From NCBI GenBank assembly GCA_027625205.1, contig JAQBVZ010000022.1:1-8396 (forward strand): 8,396 nucleotides of DNA, read 5' to 3'. Of this stretch, positions 1 through 7,176 are shown one piece after another. Numbering within the stretch: the first letter of the stretch is position 1; the number at the start of each line of letters is the position of its first letter. The notes beneath the pieces were generated by a model. It had not been told where the DNA came from and did not search any database. It saw only the letters and a list, made by a program, of their open reading frames with translations. Source of the stretch: Chloroflexota bacterium (GTDB lineage Bacteria; Chloroflexota; Dehalococcoidia; Lucifugimonadales; Australimonadaceae). The position numbers and the translations under genes were made by a program.

Positions 1-69
1 GGATTCTAGAAATCCTTGGACCTAATCCGGGGGGCAGGTCAGGGGTACGCGTAAAAAAATGGCTACGGC

Positions 70-1275
70 CTAAGAAGAACTCTTTTCAGATGCCATGACG
101 GTGGGCATGTCTTTGTCACCTCGGCCGCTGAGGCAGACCAAGACTATCTGGTCGCTTGAGAGCTTGGGTGCAAGCTCATTCACCACGTAGGCGATGGCGT
201 GGGAGGATTCCAAAGCCGGAATGATTCCTTCCATGCGAGAGAGAAGTCTGAAGGCCTCCAAGGCTCGGTCATCCGTGACGTTTACGTATGTGGCGCGGCC
301 CGTGTCCTTGAGCCATGCGTGTTCAGGGCCCACACCTGGGTAGTCCAGCCCCGCAGATATGCTGTGGGTGTCGCTGATTTGGCCGTCGGTGTCCTGCATG
401 AGGTAGGACATGGAGCCGTGGAGCACGCCAACGCGCCCTGCTTCTAGCGAGGCTGCATGGTGACCGGTCTCTAGGCCATCACCGCCCGCTTCCACACCAA
501 TGAATTGCACCTGCTTGTCCCCAATGAAGGGATAGAACATGCCAATGGAGTTGGAGCCGCCACCCACACAGGCAACAGCATAGTCCGGTAACCGGCCAAG
601 GGCCTTTTGCATCTGTTCCTTGGACTCAGTGCCAATGACGGACTGAAAGTCGCGCACCATCATGGGATAAGGGTGCGGCCCCACAGCACTGCCCAGGAGG
701 TAGTGAGTCGTGCGGACGTTGGTTGTCCAGTCTCGGAGCGCCTCATTGATGGCCTCTTTGAGGGTCTTGGTGCCCGCGTCAACGGGGCGCACCTCAGCTC
801 CAAGCAGTTTCATGCGGTAGACGTTGGTCTCCTGACGGCGCATGTCTTCCGTGCCCATGTAAACAATGCATTCCAGCCCCAGCATGGCGCAGACCGTTGC
901 AGTGGCCACGCCGTGCTGCCCCGCCCCTGTCTCAGCGACGATGCGTTGTTTACCCATGCGTTTGACCAAGAGCGCTTGCCCCAAAGCGTTGTTGATTTTG
1001 TGGGCACCTGTGTGGGCCAAATCCTCTCGTTTCAGATATATCTGAGCGCCGTTGGCGTAGGCCGTAAGCTGCTTCGCGTGGTACAGCGGCGTGGGGCGTC
1101 CCGCAAAGTCCTGTAACAACTTAGCAAGTTCCGCTACATATTCTGGGTCATTCTGGGCCTCAATATAGGCCTGTTCCAGTTCCAAGACGGCGGGCATCAC
1201 CGTCTCAGGGACAAAACGGCCCCCGAAGTCCCCAAAGCGCCCGCGCTGGTCTGGGAAATGCGTTTCGCTCGTCAT
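70..1275 (-). CDS. trpB: Tryptophan synthase beta chain
   Basis: This gene encodes the PLP-dependent beta subunit, which condenses indole with L-serine to give L-tryptophan in the cytoplasm, normally as an alpha2-beta2 complex with TrpA. At 401 residues it has the usual length for the main TrpB1 type. The N-terminal [15 protein letters not shown] block is typical. The PLP lysine is K93 in HTGAHKINN, the catalytic glutamate is E115 in AETGAGQHG, the phosphate-binding loop GGGSN is at 238-242, D311 lies in SAGLDYP, and S383 in SGRGDKD should contact the PLP ring. The ATG overlaps the trpF stop as ATGA. A good GGAG ribosome site lies 6 nt upstream (1282-1285), so the start is secure and translation is probably coupled to trpF. 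The stop is TAG at 72-70. No trpA start is visible in the 69 bases that follow. Confidence 0.98.
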   Translation of the reverse strand: MTSETHFPDQRGRFGDFGGRFVPETVMPAVLELEQAYIEAQNDPEYVAELAKLLQDFAGRPTPLYHAKQLTAYANGAQIYLKREDLAHTGAHKINNALGQALLVKRMGKQRIVAETGAGQHGVATATVCAMLGLECIVYMGTEDMRRQETNVYRMKLLGAEVRPVDAGTKTLKEAINEALRDWTTNVRTTHYLLGSAVGPHPYPMMVRDFQSVIGTESKEQMQKALGRLPDYAVACVGGGSNSIGMFYPFIGDKQVQFIGVEAGGDGLETGHHAASLEAGRVGVLHGSMSYLMQDTDGQISDTHSISAGLDYPGVGPEHAWLKDTGRATYVNVTDDRALEAFRLLSRMEGIIPALESSHAIAYVVNELAPKLSSDQIVLVCLSGRGDKDMPTVMASEKSSS

Positions 1276-1982
1276 CGGTTGCTCCGGCGGAACAGTCTGG
1301 CGAGGCCCTTGGGAGCTAGAGCGCGGTCAGCCTCGCGTACGGCCTCTATGAAGGCGCGTATCTTCTCAGCGTCTTTACGGCCTTCAGTCTCCGTGCCGCT
1401 GGAGCTGTCGACACCCCATGGGCGGGCCACACCTATGGCCTGAGCAACGTTGTCAGGGTTGAGGCCGCCCGCCAGGCTGAATGGGAACGAGTGCCACAGA
1501 TCGCGGATGTGCGACCAATCAAAGGCCTGCCCCGTGCCGCCATACTGTCCAGGCACCTGGGTGTCTATGACAGGGTGATGACCGGCCATGGTATGACGTT
1601 GGAGCATGACCATGAGCTTGGGGACAACGACTGACCATGGGACGTCTGTGCGCACGGAAATGACCTTGTACACGGGCGCAGTCATCTGTCCGCAGTAGGC
1701 CATACCCTCGTCACCGCATAGCTGGGCGGCATCCAGGTTCAGGCGGGCGACACAATCGTTGACCTCTTGTAGAGGCTGGTCACCGAACATGCCCACCATC
1801 TTAGGAGCCGGGCGGCTGCCCCACTCCTTCCGGAAGCCTGTGATTATCTCATCCGCGTTGTCCACGGTAATGCAGCGGCCTGCAGACGGCACAAAGACAA
1901 TGCCCATGGCATCGGCACCTGCCTCTGCGACGGCCAGGGCATCTTCCACGGTTTGGATGCCGCAAATTTTAACGCTAGTCAT
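1272..1982 (-). CDS. trpF: Phosphoribosylanthranilate isomerase
   Basis: TrpF converts N-(5'-phosphoribosyl)anthranilate to CdRP by an Amadori rearrangement. It is a monofunctional TIM barrel of 236 residues. The start chosen is the ATG at 1982, giving MTSVKICGI. The reading frame is open to an ATG at 2021, but those 13 extra codons overlap the end of trpC and precede the normal family N-terminus. A purine-rich GGAAGAAGGA stretch sits directly before the chosen ATG. Visible family marks are general base C7 in KICGI, general acid D140 in [19 protein letters not shown], and the phosphate-binding loops AGGLNPDNV and GVDSSSGTE. The usual SPR of the phosphate/anthranilate loop reads PSAGR (32-36). 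About 15 residues after the last helix form a basic tail ending LFRRSNR. It lies 19 nt after trpC, and its stop overlaps the trpB start. Confidence 0.96.
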   Translation of the reverse strand: MTSVKICGIQTVEDALAVAEAGADAMGIVFVPSAGRCITVDNADEIITGFRKEWGSRPAPKMVGMFGDQPLQEVNDCVARLNLDAAQLCGDEGMAYCGQMTAPVYKVISVRTDVPWSVVVPKLMVMLQRHTMAGHHPVIDTQVPGQYGGTGQAFDWSHIRDLWHSFPFSLAGGLNPDNVAQAIGVARPWGVDSSSGTETEGRKDAEKIRAFIEAVREADRALAPKGLARLFRRSNR

Positions 1983-2001
1983 GTCCTTCTTCCGTATGCT
2001 G

Positions 2002-2796
2002 CTAAACGCTGGATAGCTCACGCACCTTGGCGGCGGTGTCCGGTGCTGTCATGAGGGCTTCGCCCACCAGGACCGCGTTGACGCCTACGCGCTTCAGCGT
2101 GGCCACGTCTTCCGTTGATGATATGCCACTCTCAGCAACAATCAGTTTACCCTGCGGGATGAGAGGCCGCAGCCTGCCGGTAAGAGTTATGTCTACATTA
2201 AACGTACGGAGGTCCCGGTGATTGACGCCTATGATCTCCGCGCCCGCAGCCAGGGCTACCTCTAGCTCAGCTTCATCATGTACTTCAACCAGGGCCTGGA
2301 TCCACAGTTGCTGACAGACCGCAAGCAACTCTTTGAGTTGGGCAGGCTCCAGCATTGCGACGATGAGCAATGCTGCGTCCGCGCCGTAGGCTCTGGCTTC
2401 ATAGATCTGGTACGGGTCGTAGAGAAAGTCTTTGCGGAGCGCTGGGAGCCCTAGAGGCCCCACTGCCGCTTTGACGGCTTTGAGGTGATCAAGGGAGCCC
2501 TGGAAGTGGTCAACTTCGGTGAGGACAGAGATTGCAGCAGCGCCGTTTTCGGCGTAGCAGGTGGCCAGAGCCACGGGGTCAAAGTCTGGCGCAAGGAGCC
2601 CCTTGGAGGGGGAGGCCTTCTTCACTTCGCCAATCATCCTGACTTTGTCACCCCAGAGCGCGCCTGAAAAGTTCAGGGGGACTGGTAAATCTTTGATAGC
2701 GGCTTCGAGTTTCGAGAGTGGCGTGCTCCGCAAGCGACGCTCAACCTCAGCGCGTTTGTATTCAAGTATGGTGTCGAGGATGGTTCCTGTGGCCAT
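2002..2796 (-). CDS. trpC: Indole-3-glycerol phosphate synthase
   Basis: TrpC closes the indole ring, turning CdRP into indole-3-glycerol phosphate with loss of CO2 and water. It is a single-domain TIM barrel of 264 residues, so it is not fused to TrpF. Residues that line up with the classical active site are E57 and K59 (IGEVKKASPSKG), K122 (LRKDFLYDPYQIYEARAYGAD), E171 (LVEVHDEAEL), N192 (IGVNHRDLRTF) and E222-S223 (VAESGI). The residue after N192 is His, where Asn or Ser is more usual, but that position varies in the family. The start ATG gives ILDTILEYKRAEVERR, the expected N-terminal helix. The ribosome site is weak: only a distant AAAGGG inside the preceding ORF is seen. That is compatible with coupling to the small upstream gene, whose stop is 4 nt before this start. 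Confidence 0.97.
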   Translation of the reverse strand: MATGTILDTILEYKRAEVERRLRSTPLSKLEAAIKDLPVPLNFSGALWGDKVRMIGEVKKASPSKGLLAPDFDPVALATCYAENGAAAISVLTEVDHFQGSLDHLKAVKAAVGPLGLPALRKDFLYDPYQIYEARAYGADAALLIVAMLEPAQLKELLAVCQQLWIQALVEVHDEAELEVALAAGAEIIGVNHRDLRTFNVDITLTGRLRPLIPQGKLIVAESGISSTEDVATLKRVGVNAVLVGEALMTAPDTAAKVRELSSV

Positions 2797-2800
2797 GGGC

Positions 2801-3103
2801 TTAGTTGGGTGAGCCCTTTCCCGGGATGCGATGGGGACAATTTGGATATTGAAGTAGATGATCCTTCCTTACTGGTTGAAGCCGACTAAGAGCATCGTGA
2901 GCTAATGGGTTCGTTGAATTGTGCCAGGCAGCCTGAAGCTCCCGCCAATGTTCTTGAGGCCCGGACGCAACTCCATCCTTATGTTCCCGAATAAATCCGT
3001 TGGATGCTTCTACAATTTGATGCACAGAGCCAGCATGCCCATTGACATGAACACGGTGTTCACCATCCATTAAGGTGATTAGGACGTGTAATTCTCGTTG
3101 CAT
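2801..3103 (-). CDS. Small His-rich hypothetical protein between trpD and trpC
   Basis: I do not recognise this 100-residue ORF. It fills the trpD-trpC gap almost exactly, beginning 14 nt after the trpD stop and ending 4 nt before the trpC start. It is unusually rich in histidine (11 of 100: residues 6, 16, 19, 23, 28, 41, 52, 61, 69, 82, 91), has one cysteine (C89) and three tryptophan/tyrosine residues, and shows no membrane segment or signal peptide. The first ~45 residues read like a small beta-rich fold followed by a helix (VHQIVEASNGFIREH). The last ~20, rich in Pro, Lys and Asn, look disordered. A weak AGCAGG precedes the ATG. By hand count about 39 of 100 codons end in G or C, clearly below its neighbours (roughly 58% in the first 40 trpC codons), suggesting a different origin, weak selection or a non-coding stretch. 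Its position supports a real gene, but the function is unknown. Confidence 0.55.
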   Translation of the reverse strand: MQRELHVLITLMDGEHRVHVNGHAGSVHQIVEASNGFIREHKDGVASGPQEHWRELQAAWHNSTNPLAHDALSRLQPVRKDHLLQYPNCPHRIPGKGSPN

Positions 3104-3117
3104 AACAAACCTGCTAA

Positions 3118-4167
3118 TTACGTCAGTGTCTGGCTAAGCTCTGCAAGGTCACGCAGCTTCTTCAGCGCCGCGCCGCTGTCGATGGCTTCCCGGGCGAGTC
3201 CTACGCCGGCCCTCAGGTCAGCCGCCAACCCACCAATAACCAGGGCTGCGGCCGCGTTCAACATGACAGCATCCTTTGCGGGAGAGTCACCTGCGCTCAT
3301 GGACTGCTGGAACATGACCGCCTGGTTGGCATTGTCTTTTACCTGGATGTCAGCGAGACTTGCCCGCTTGATGCCCGCGTCCTCAGGTGAAATCGAGAAG
3401 GTGCGGACCTTGCCGCCCTGCACTTCCCAGACCTGTGTGGTGGTGGTGGTAGTGATTTCATCCAAGCCGTCATCACCGTGGACCACCCACGAGTGTTTGG
3501 TGCCTAGCTCCGCTAAAACAGAGGCCATGATGTCGCCCAGCTCCGGCTGGCGCTTACCACCCACGGTTTCAGGTATGGCTACGCCGAGCACCTGGTACTG
3601 CGCACCGGCGGGGTTGGTCAGTGGACCCATGAGATTGAACACGGTACGGACACCCAATTCACGACGTGGCCCCGCTGCGAAGCGCATGGCGGGGTGAAAC
3701 GCTGGCGCGAAGATGAAGCCGAAATCCACCTCATCCACGCACCGTTTGACGGCTTCAGGGCTGAGTTCCAGCTTGACGCCGTTGGCCTCCAAAATGTCAG
3801 CTGCGCCCATGCGGCCGGAGGCGGCCCTGTTGCCGTGCTTGGCCACTTTGAGCCCCGCCGCTGCGGTGACCAGGGACGCCGCAGTGGAGACGTTTAACGT
3901 ATCCATCTTGTCGCCGCCGGTGCCGACCAACTCAATGACGTTGCCGTCCGTGGGTACGTGCAGCGATTTTTCGCGCATGACTCTGGCCATGCCGATAATC
4001 TCATCCGCAGACTCAATCTTCACCCGGAGCGCGGCGAGGAACCCGCCTATCTGAGCCTCCGTGGCGTTGCCGGACATAATCTCTTCAGCCGCGGCTGCAG
4101 CCTGAGACTGCGTAAGGGAACGACCCTCAACTAACGTTGCGATTGCTTCTTGAATGCTCGTGACCAC
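3118..4167 (-). CDS. trpD: Anthranilate phosphoribosyltransferase
   Basis: TrpD transfers phosphoribose from PRPP to anthranilate. At 349 residues it has the normal length, with an N-terminal helical part (EAIATLVEGRSLTQSQ) and an alpha/beta catalytic domain. Visible motifs are the PRPP loop GTGGDKMDTLNVST (82-95), KHGNRAAS (110-117), the anthranilate-site arginine in LGVRTVFNLMGPLTNPAG (R174), and the acidic metal pair D236-E237 in HGDDGLDEIT. A run of six threonines follows (239-244), encoded by a short ACC-type triplet repeat, where family members usually have a mixed S/T/G sequence. The start is GTG at 4167. An in-frame TGA lies just upstream, and GAGG almost abuts the GTG, so the exact start is less sure than the gene. 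The gene begins 30 nt after the membrane-protein gene. Confidence 0.96.
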   Translation of the reverse strand: MVTSIQEAIATLVEGRSLTQSQAAAAAEEIMSGNATEAQIGGFLAALRVKIESADEIIGMARVMREKSLHVPTDGNVIELVGTGGDKMDTLNVSTAASLVTAAAGLKVAKHGNRAASGRMGAADILEANGVKLELSPEAVKRCVDEVDFGFIFAPAFHPAMRFAAGPRRELGVRTVFNLMGPLTNPAGAQYQVLGVAIPETVGGKRQPELGDIMASVLAELGTKHSWVVHGDDGLDEITTTTTTQVWEVQGGKVRTFSISPEDAGIKRASLADIQVKDNANQAVMFQQSMSAGDSPAKDAVMLNAAAALVIGGLAADLRAGVGLAREAIDSGAALKKLRDLAELSQTLT

Positions 4168-4197
4168 ACCTCAAGGCTCTAGGGCTCATCACTACGT

Positions 4198-4944
4198 TTA
4201 GGGCTCAGGTAATTGAAACCGCTGGATGATGAAGTCCAGTTGGTTGTCCAGCCGGGCAGGCAACTGCGGCGTTTCATGGGCTGGCAGCGCCTCCGCTGGC
4301 AATGATAGCGCTTCTGGGGAACTGCTGGTTATCATACTGAGGGCCACTTCAGGCTTTTCTGAAAGCCAGCCATTAACGGCCTCCGTGCCTTCCGCATACC
4401 CAACACCCGCGTAGACGGTGACGCGGACGTCGCTGACAATGCCGCTCCGTTCAACACGAAGGTCCATTCCTATGGGGTCGCCTGTCGATTGAGTGGCCCG
4501 GGCCGCACCCGAGTGATAGCTTTCACCTTCAAGGTAGACGTCCACCAGGCGGCGGAGCCTCTGTGGTTTGGCCCTCAGTTGGCCGGTCCCTGTTGCGGCT
4601 AGGATACCCCCGACGACAAGGCCAAGGCTTGGGAAAAGGGCGTCCGAGGTGACGCTGAGGATCAGCAGTACGACCATGGCGGCAGCTATGCCAATCCCGC
4701 TGAGGAGCATTGCCGCGCCTCTGCCGCGGTTTGGCGTGCCTTGTGTGAAGTCTTGGACTCCTAGCAAGCGGCCCAAGAAAGTTGCGGTGCCAGGCAGCGC
4801 ACCAGCTTCCATTGCTGGCGGTTGCTTGGGGTCAACGTGAAAGCCCTGCTCTTCCAAGAAATCTTGCAGGGCGCGGTAAAGCGGCTGCGGCGACGCCACA
4901 CGCAGGTCTCTCTTGAGTTTGGTTGGGAACAGCGCTGGATCCAT
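4198..4944 (-). CDS. Two-TM-segment hypothetical membrane protein in the trp operon
   Basis: This 248-residue protein is not one I recognise. Its stretch 77-97 (AAMLLSGIGIAAAMVVLLILS) and stretch ~104-119 (FPSLGLVVGGILAATG) are strongly hydrophobic and separated by only a short turn, so it should be a membrane hairpin. The N-terminal ~75 residues (with LYRALQDFLEEQGFHV, a helix) and the C-terminal ~125 residues should then lie on the same side. After the second segment comes a basic stretch (RAKPQRLRRL, 124-133), which by the positive-inside rule puts both soluble parts in the cytoplasm. The C-terminal half holds beta-like strands (IGMDLRVERSGIVSDVRVTVYAGVGYAEG) and a Pro/Ala-rich linker. There is no signal peptide and no Trp-pathway motif. 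The ATG is 12 nt after the trpG stop, so it is co-transcribed. The ribosome site is weak. A role in tryptophan or anthranilate handling is only a guess from position. Confidence 0.85.
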   Translation of the reverse strand: MDPALFPTKLKRDLRVASPQPLYRALQDFLEEQGFHVDPKQPPAMEAGALPGTATFLGRLLGVQDFTQGTPNRGRGAAMLLSGIGIAAAMVVLLILSVTSDALFPSLGLVVGGILAATGTGQLRAKPQRLRRLVDVYLEGESYHSGAARATQSTGDPIGMDLRVERSGIVSDVRVTVYAGVGYAEGTEAVNGWLSEKPEVALSMITSSSPEALSLPAEALPAHETPQLPARLDNQLDFIIQRFQLPEP

Positions 4945-4956
4945 ATATTGGCTCTA

Positions 4957-5520
4957 TTACTGCTGGAGGAAGTTCCGCAGCAGGTCTTTACCCGCCTGGG
5001 TCATAATGGACTCCGGGTGGAACTGGATGCCTTCCACTGGGTGCTCCCGGTGTCGTACACCCATGATAACCCCACTGTCTGTACGTGCCGTCACCTCAAG
5101 CTCAGGCGGTACGGTCTCCGGCATGATGGCCAGGGAATGGTAGCGGATGCCCAGGAGTGGGTTGGGCAGCCCCTTGAACACGCCTTTGCCGTCATGCTGG
5201 ATGCTGCTTGTTTTGCCGTGGACAATTTCACCCGCGCCTGCAATGGTGCCGCCATAGGCTGCGCCGATGCATTGGTGGCCCAGACAGACGCCCAGTAATG
5301 GCAAACGGGGTCCGAAGTGCCGTACGACTTCCGTTGAGATGCCAGCTTCATTGGGCGTGCGGGGCCCCGGTGATATGACGATGCGCTTAGGAGCCATTGC
5401 TTCTACCTCAGCGATGGTGATGGCGTCATTGCGCACCACGCTGACATCCGCGCCCAGTTCCGCCAGGAACTGGAAGAGGTTATAGGTGAAGCTGTCGTAG
5501 TTGTCTATGAGCAGAATCAT
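4957..5520 (-). CDS. trpG: Anthranilate synthase glutamine amidotransferase component
   Basis: TrpG hydrolyses glutamine and passes ammonia to TrpE for anthranilate synthesis. It is a stand-alone class I amidotransferase of 187 residues, the usual size, and is not fused to TrpD. The N-terminus MILLIDNYDSFTYNL is diagnostic. The catalytic triad is C79 in LLGVCLGHQ with H168 and E170 in FHPES. The oxyanion-strand motif, usually PGPGTP or PGPCTP, reads PGPRTPNEAG (51-60), with Arg at residue 54 (codon CGC). PabA proteins of folate synthesis are close relatives, so this protein may serve both pathways, but its place directly after trpE favours the trp role. The start ATG fits the family exactly. 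A 48-nt gap separates it from trpE, with only a weak GAGA ribosome site before the ATG. Confidence 0.97.
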   Translation of the reverse strand: MILLIDNYDSFTYNLFQFLAELGADVSVVRNDAITIAEVEAMAPKRIVISPGPRTPNEAGISTEVVRHFGPRLPLLGVCLGHQCIGAAYGGTIAGAGEIVHGKTSSIQHDGKGVFKGLPNPLLGIRYHSLAIMPETVPPELEVTARTDSGVIMGVRHREHPVEGIQFHPESIMTQAGKDLLRNFLQQ

Positions 5521-5568
5521 GGTGTTCTCAATTACAAAGGTTTAGCTGGATACAGGCTTGGTTGTTCA

Positions 5569-7020
5569 TCAACCTTGAGCCTCCGCTTCTGCGATGGCAC
5601 GCAGGAGAGCGCTGGCTTTTTGGAGCGACTCTTGATACTCACGCTCAGGGTCGCTGTCGTAGGTCACGCCGCCGCCCGCTTGGAGGTAGGCGATGCCATC
5701 CTTGATGACGGACGTCCGGATAGCGATGGCGGTGTCCATGTTGCCGGAGAAGCTGAAGTAGCCAACTGCGCCCGCGTAAGGGCCACGGGCGTCTGGCTCT
5801 AGCTCACTTATGATCTCCATTGCGCGAATCTTGGGCGCGCCGGAGACGGTGCCGGCTGGGAAGCAAGCCCGCAACGCGTCATAGGCATTCAGGCCAGGCG
5901 AAAGCTGCCCTGTGACGTGAGAGACGAGGTGCATCACGTGGGAGTACCGCTCCACGTCCATCATCTGCGTGACCTCTACCGTGCCGGGGCTGCTGACCCT
6001 GCCGATGTCATTGCGGCCTAGATCCAAGAGCATGGTGTGCTCCGCAATCTCCTTCTCGTCATCTCTGAGTTCCTGCTCCAAAGCCACGTCTGTTGCGGCG
6101 TCCTGGCCTCGCGGTCGCGTGCCGGCGATGGGGTGGGTGTCGACAGTGCCCTCCTCAACGCGGACCAGCAACTCAGGCGATGCGCCGACGATGTCGAAGT
6201 CGTCCAAGTGCAGGAAGTACATGTATGGCGATGGGTTCACGCCACGTAGAGCACGGTAAATGTCAAAGGGGGCTGCTTTTGTGGGACGTTCCAGTCGCTG
6301 GGAGGGCACCACTTGGATGATGTCACCCGCCACGATGTAGTCCTTGGACTGCTGCACCATTTCATGGTACCGCTCTTGTGTGACGTTGGAGTTGGGCGGG
6401 GTTAGCTCAGAAACTGCTCCGTTTGAAGGAATTTGTGGCTTCAAAGGAGTCAACAGTCGTTCCACCAGGCGGTCGATGCGCTCGATGGCCTGACTATAAG
6501 CGTCGTCAATATCGCCATCCAAATGGACATGTCCCACCACTTGTATCTTGTGCTTGAGATGGTCAAAGACCACCAGCGTATCGGTGAACAGGAATATCGC
6601 CTCCGGGATGCCGAGGCTACTGGTCCGATGAGGCACCCGTGGCTCGAAGTAGGAGACGCAGTCGTAAGAGAGGTAGCCCACGGCGCCCCCCAGGAAACGG
6701 GGCAGGCCTGCCACGGCTACGGGCTTGAACCGGGACAACTCTTGCTCCACCAGAATGAGGGGGTCAATTGCAGATTCAGGTTGGCCTGGGCCGGTCTTGA
6801 TCACACGATAGGGCTCTGTGCCCATGAAGCTGTAGCGGGCCAGACGCTCTCCGCCTTCCACGCTTTCCAGGAGGAAGGAATGGGGGCAGTTGGCTATCTT
6901 GAGGTATGCAGAGACCGGCGTTTCCATGTCCGCGTTGATCTCACGGTACACGGGGACCAGGTTGCCCTGGCTTGCCAGTGCCTTTACTTGTTCCAACGTT
7001 GGATAGTACATAGCAGCCAT
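5569..7020 (-). CDS. trpE: Anthranilate synthase component I
   Basis: TrpE converts chorismate to anthranilate using ammonia from TrpG, the first committed and feedback-controlled step. From the start chosen here it has 483 residues, normal for the family. Visible features are the tryptophan-inhibition motif LLES (50-53, inside SFLLESVEGGERLARYSF), PIAGTRPRG (297-305), HTMLLDLGRND (328-338), CFPAGTVSGAPKIRAMEI (from 386) and GYFSFSGNMDTAIAIRT in the chorismate-binding domain. The frame is open to an ATG at 7110, giving 513 residues, but those 30 extra codons are read through the T-box antiterminator and terminator and resemble no TrpE N-terminus. The ATG at 7020 follows a GGGGA stretch at a 5-nt spacing and yields MAAMYYPTLEQV. 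A second ATG at 7011 (MYYPTLEQ) is possible. It is the first gene of the operon. Confidence 0.97.
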   Translation of the reverse strand: MAAMYYPTLEQVKALASQGNLVPVYREINADMETPVSAYLKIANCPHSFLLESVEGGERLARYSFMGTEPYRVIKTGPGQPESAIDPLILVEQELSRFKPVAVAGLPRFLGGAVGYLSYDCVSYFEPRVPHRTSSLGIPEAIFLFTDTLVVFDHLKHKIQVVGHVHLDGDIDDAYSQAIERIDRLVERLLTPLKPQIPSNGAVSELTPPNSNVTQERYHEMVQQSKDYIVAGDIIQVVPSQRLERPTKAAPFDIYRALRGVNPSPYMYFLHLDDFDIVGASPELLVRVEEGTVDTHPIAGTRPRGQDAATDVALEQELRDDEKEIAEHTMLLDLGRNDIGRVSSPGTVEVTQMMDVERYSHVMHLVSHVTGQLSPGLNAYDALRACFPAGTVSGAPKIRAMEIISELEPDARGPYAGAVGYFSFSGNMDTAIAIRTSVIKDGIAYLQAGGGVTYDSDPEREYQESLQKASALLRAIAEAEAQG

Positions 7021-7035
7021 TTTTTCCCCAATAAC

Positions 7036-7063
7036 AAAACCCCGCCACCACAAAGGGGCGGGG
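7036..7063 (-). terminator. Intrinsic terminator of the trp T-box leader
   Basis: On the minus strand CCCCGCC (7063-7057) pairs perfectly with GGCGGGG (7046-7040) around a 10-nt loop, followed directly by TTTT and then GTTATT. The 5' arm overlaps the 3' part of the antiterminator, so the two folds exclude one another. It ends 16 nt before the trpE start and should stop transcription when tRNA-Trp is charged. Confidence 0.9.
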
Positions 7064-7087
7064 CTAACCACGTTGCCACCCTTCTTA

Positions 7088-7176
7088 TCCCGGCGACGAT
7101 GCCAGGACATCTCAGCCAGCGAGGGGGCTTGGAGCTCACCTAGCTGCGCGTCTATAACGGGACGTTCCCGGCGACG
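7088..7176 (-). repeat. 11-nt exact direct repeat inside the T-box leader
   Basis: CGTCGCCGGGA occurs on the minus strand at 7176-7166 (in the stem II region) and again at 7098-7088, just before the antiterminator. The copies are identical and 78 nt apart. They may offer alternative pairing partners to the same strand, or be a coincidence of GC-rich stem sequence. Confidence 0.5.

Noticed and set aside
1..15. Near-palindrome GGATTCTAGAAATCC at the left edge
   Set aside because: Short, single copy and cut by the window edge. No basis for calling an operator.
52..72. Terminator after trpB (GGC-CGTA-GCC followed by seven T's)
   Set aside because: The stem is only 3 bp, too weak to call, and trpA would be expected further on.
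607..1116. A 169-codon open frame on the plus strand opposite trpB
   Set aside because: Antisense shadow of a highly conserved gene, with no domain or ribosome-site support.
1983..2021. Longer trpF start at 2021 overlapping trpC
   Set aside because: The 13 extra residues precede the standard TrpF N-terminus, and a purine-rich ribosome site sits before the ATG at 1982.
3098..3697. A 199-codon open frame on the plus strand opposite trpD
   Set aside because: Antisense shadow with Ser/Pro/Ala-rich composition. trpD on the other strand has full family motifs.
6433..7143. A 236-codon open frame on the plus strand opposite trpE
   Set aside because: It lies antisense to trpE and its T-box leader, has no recognisable domain, and is explained by codon bias of the real gene.
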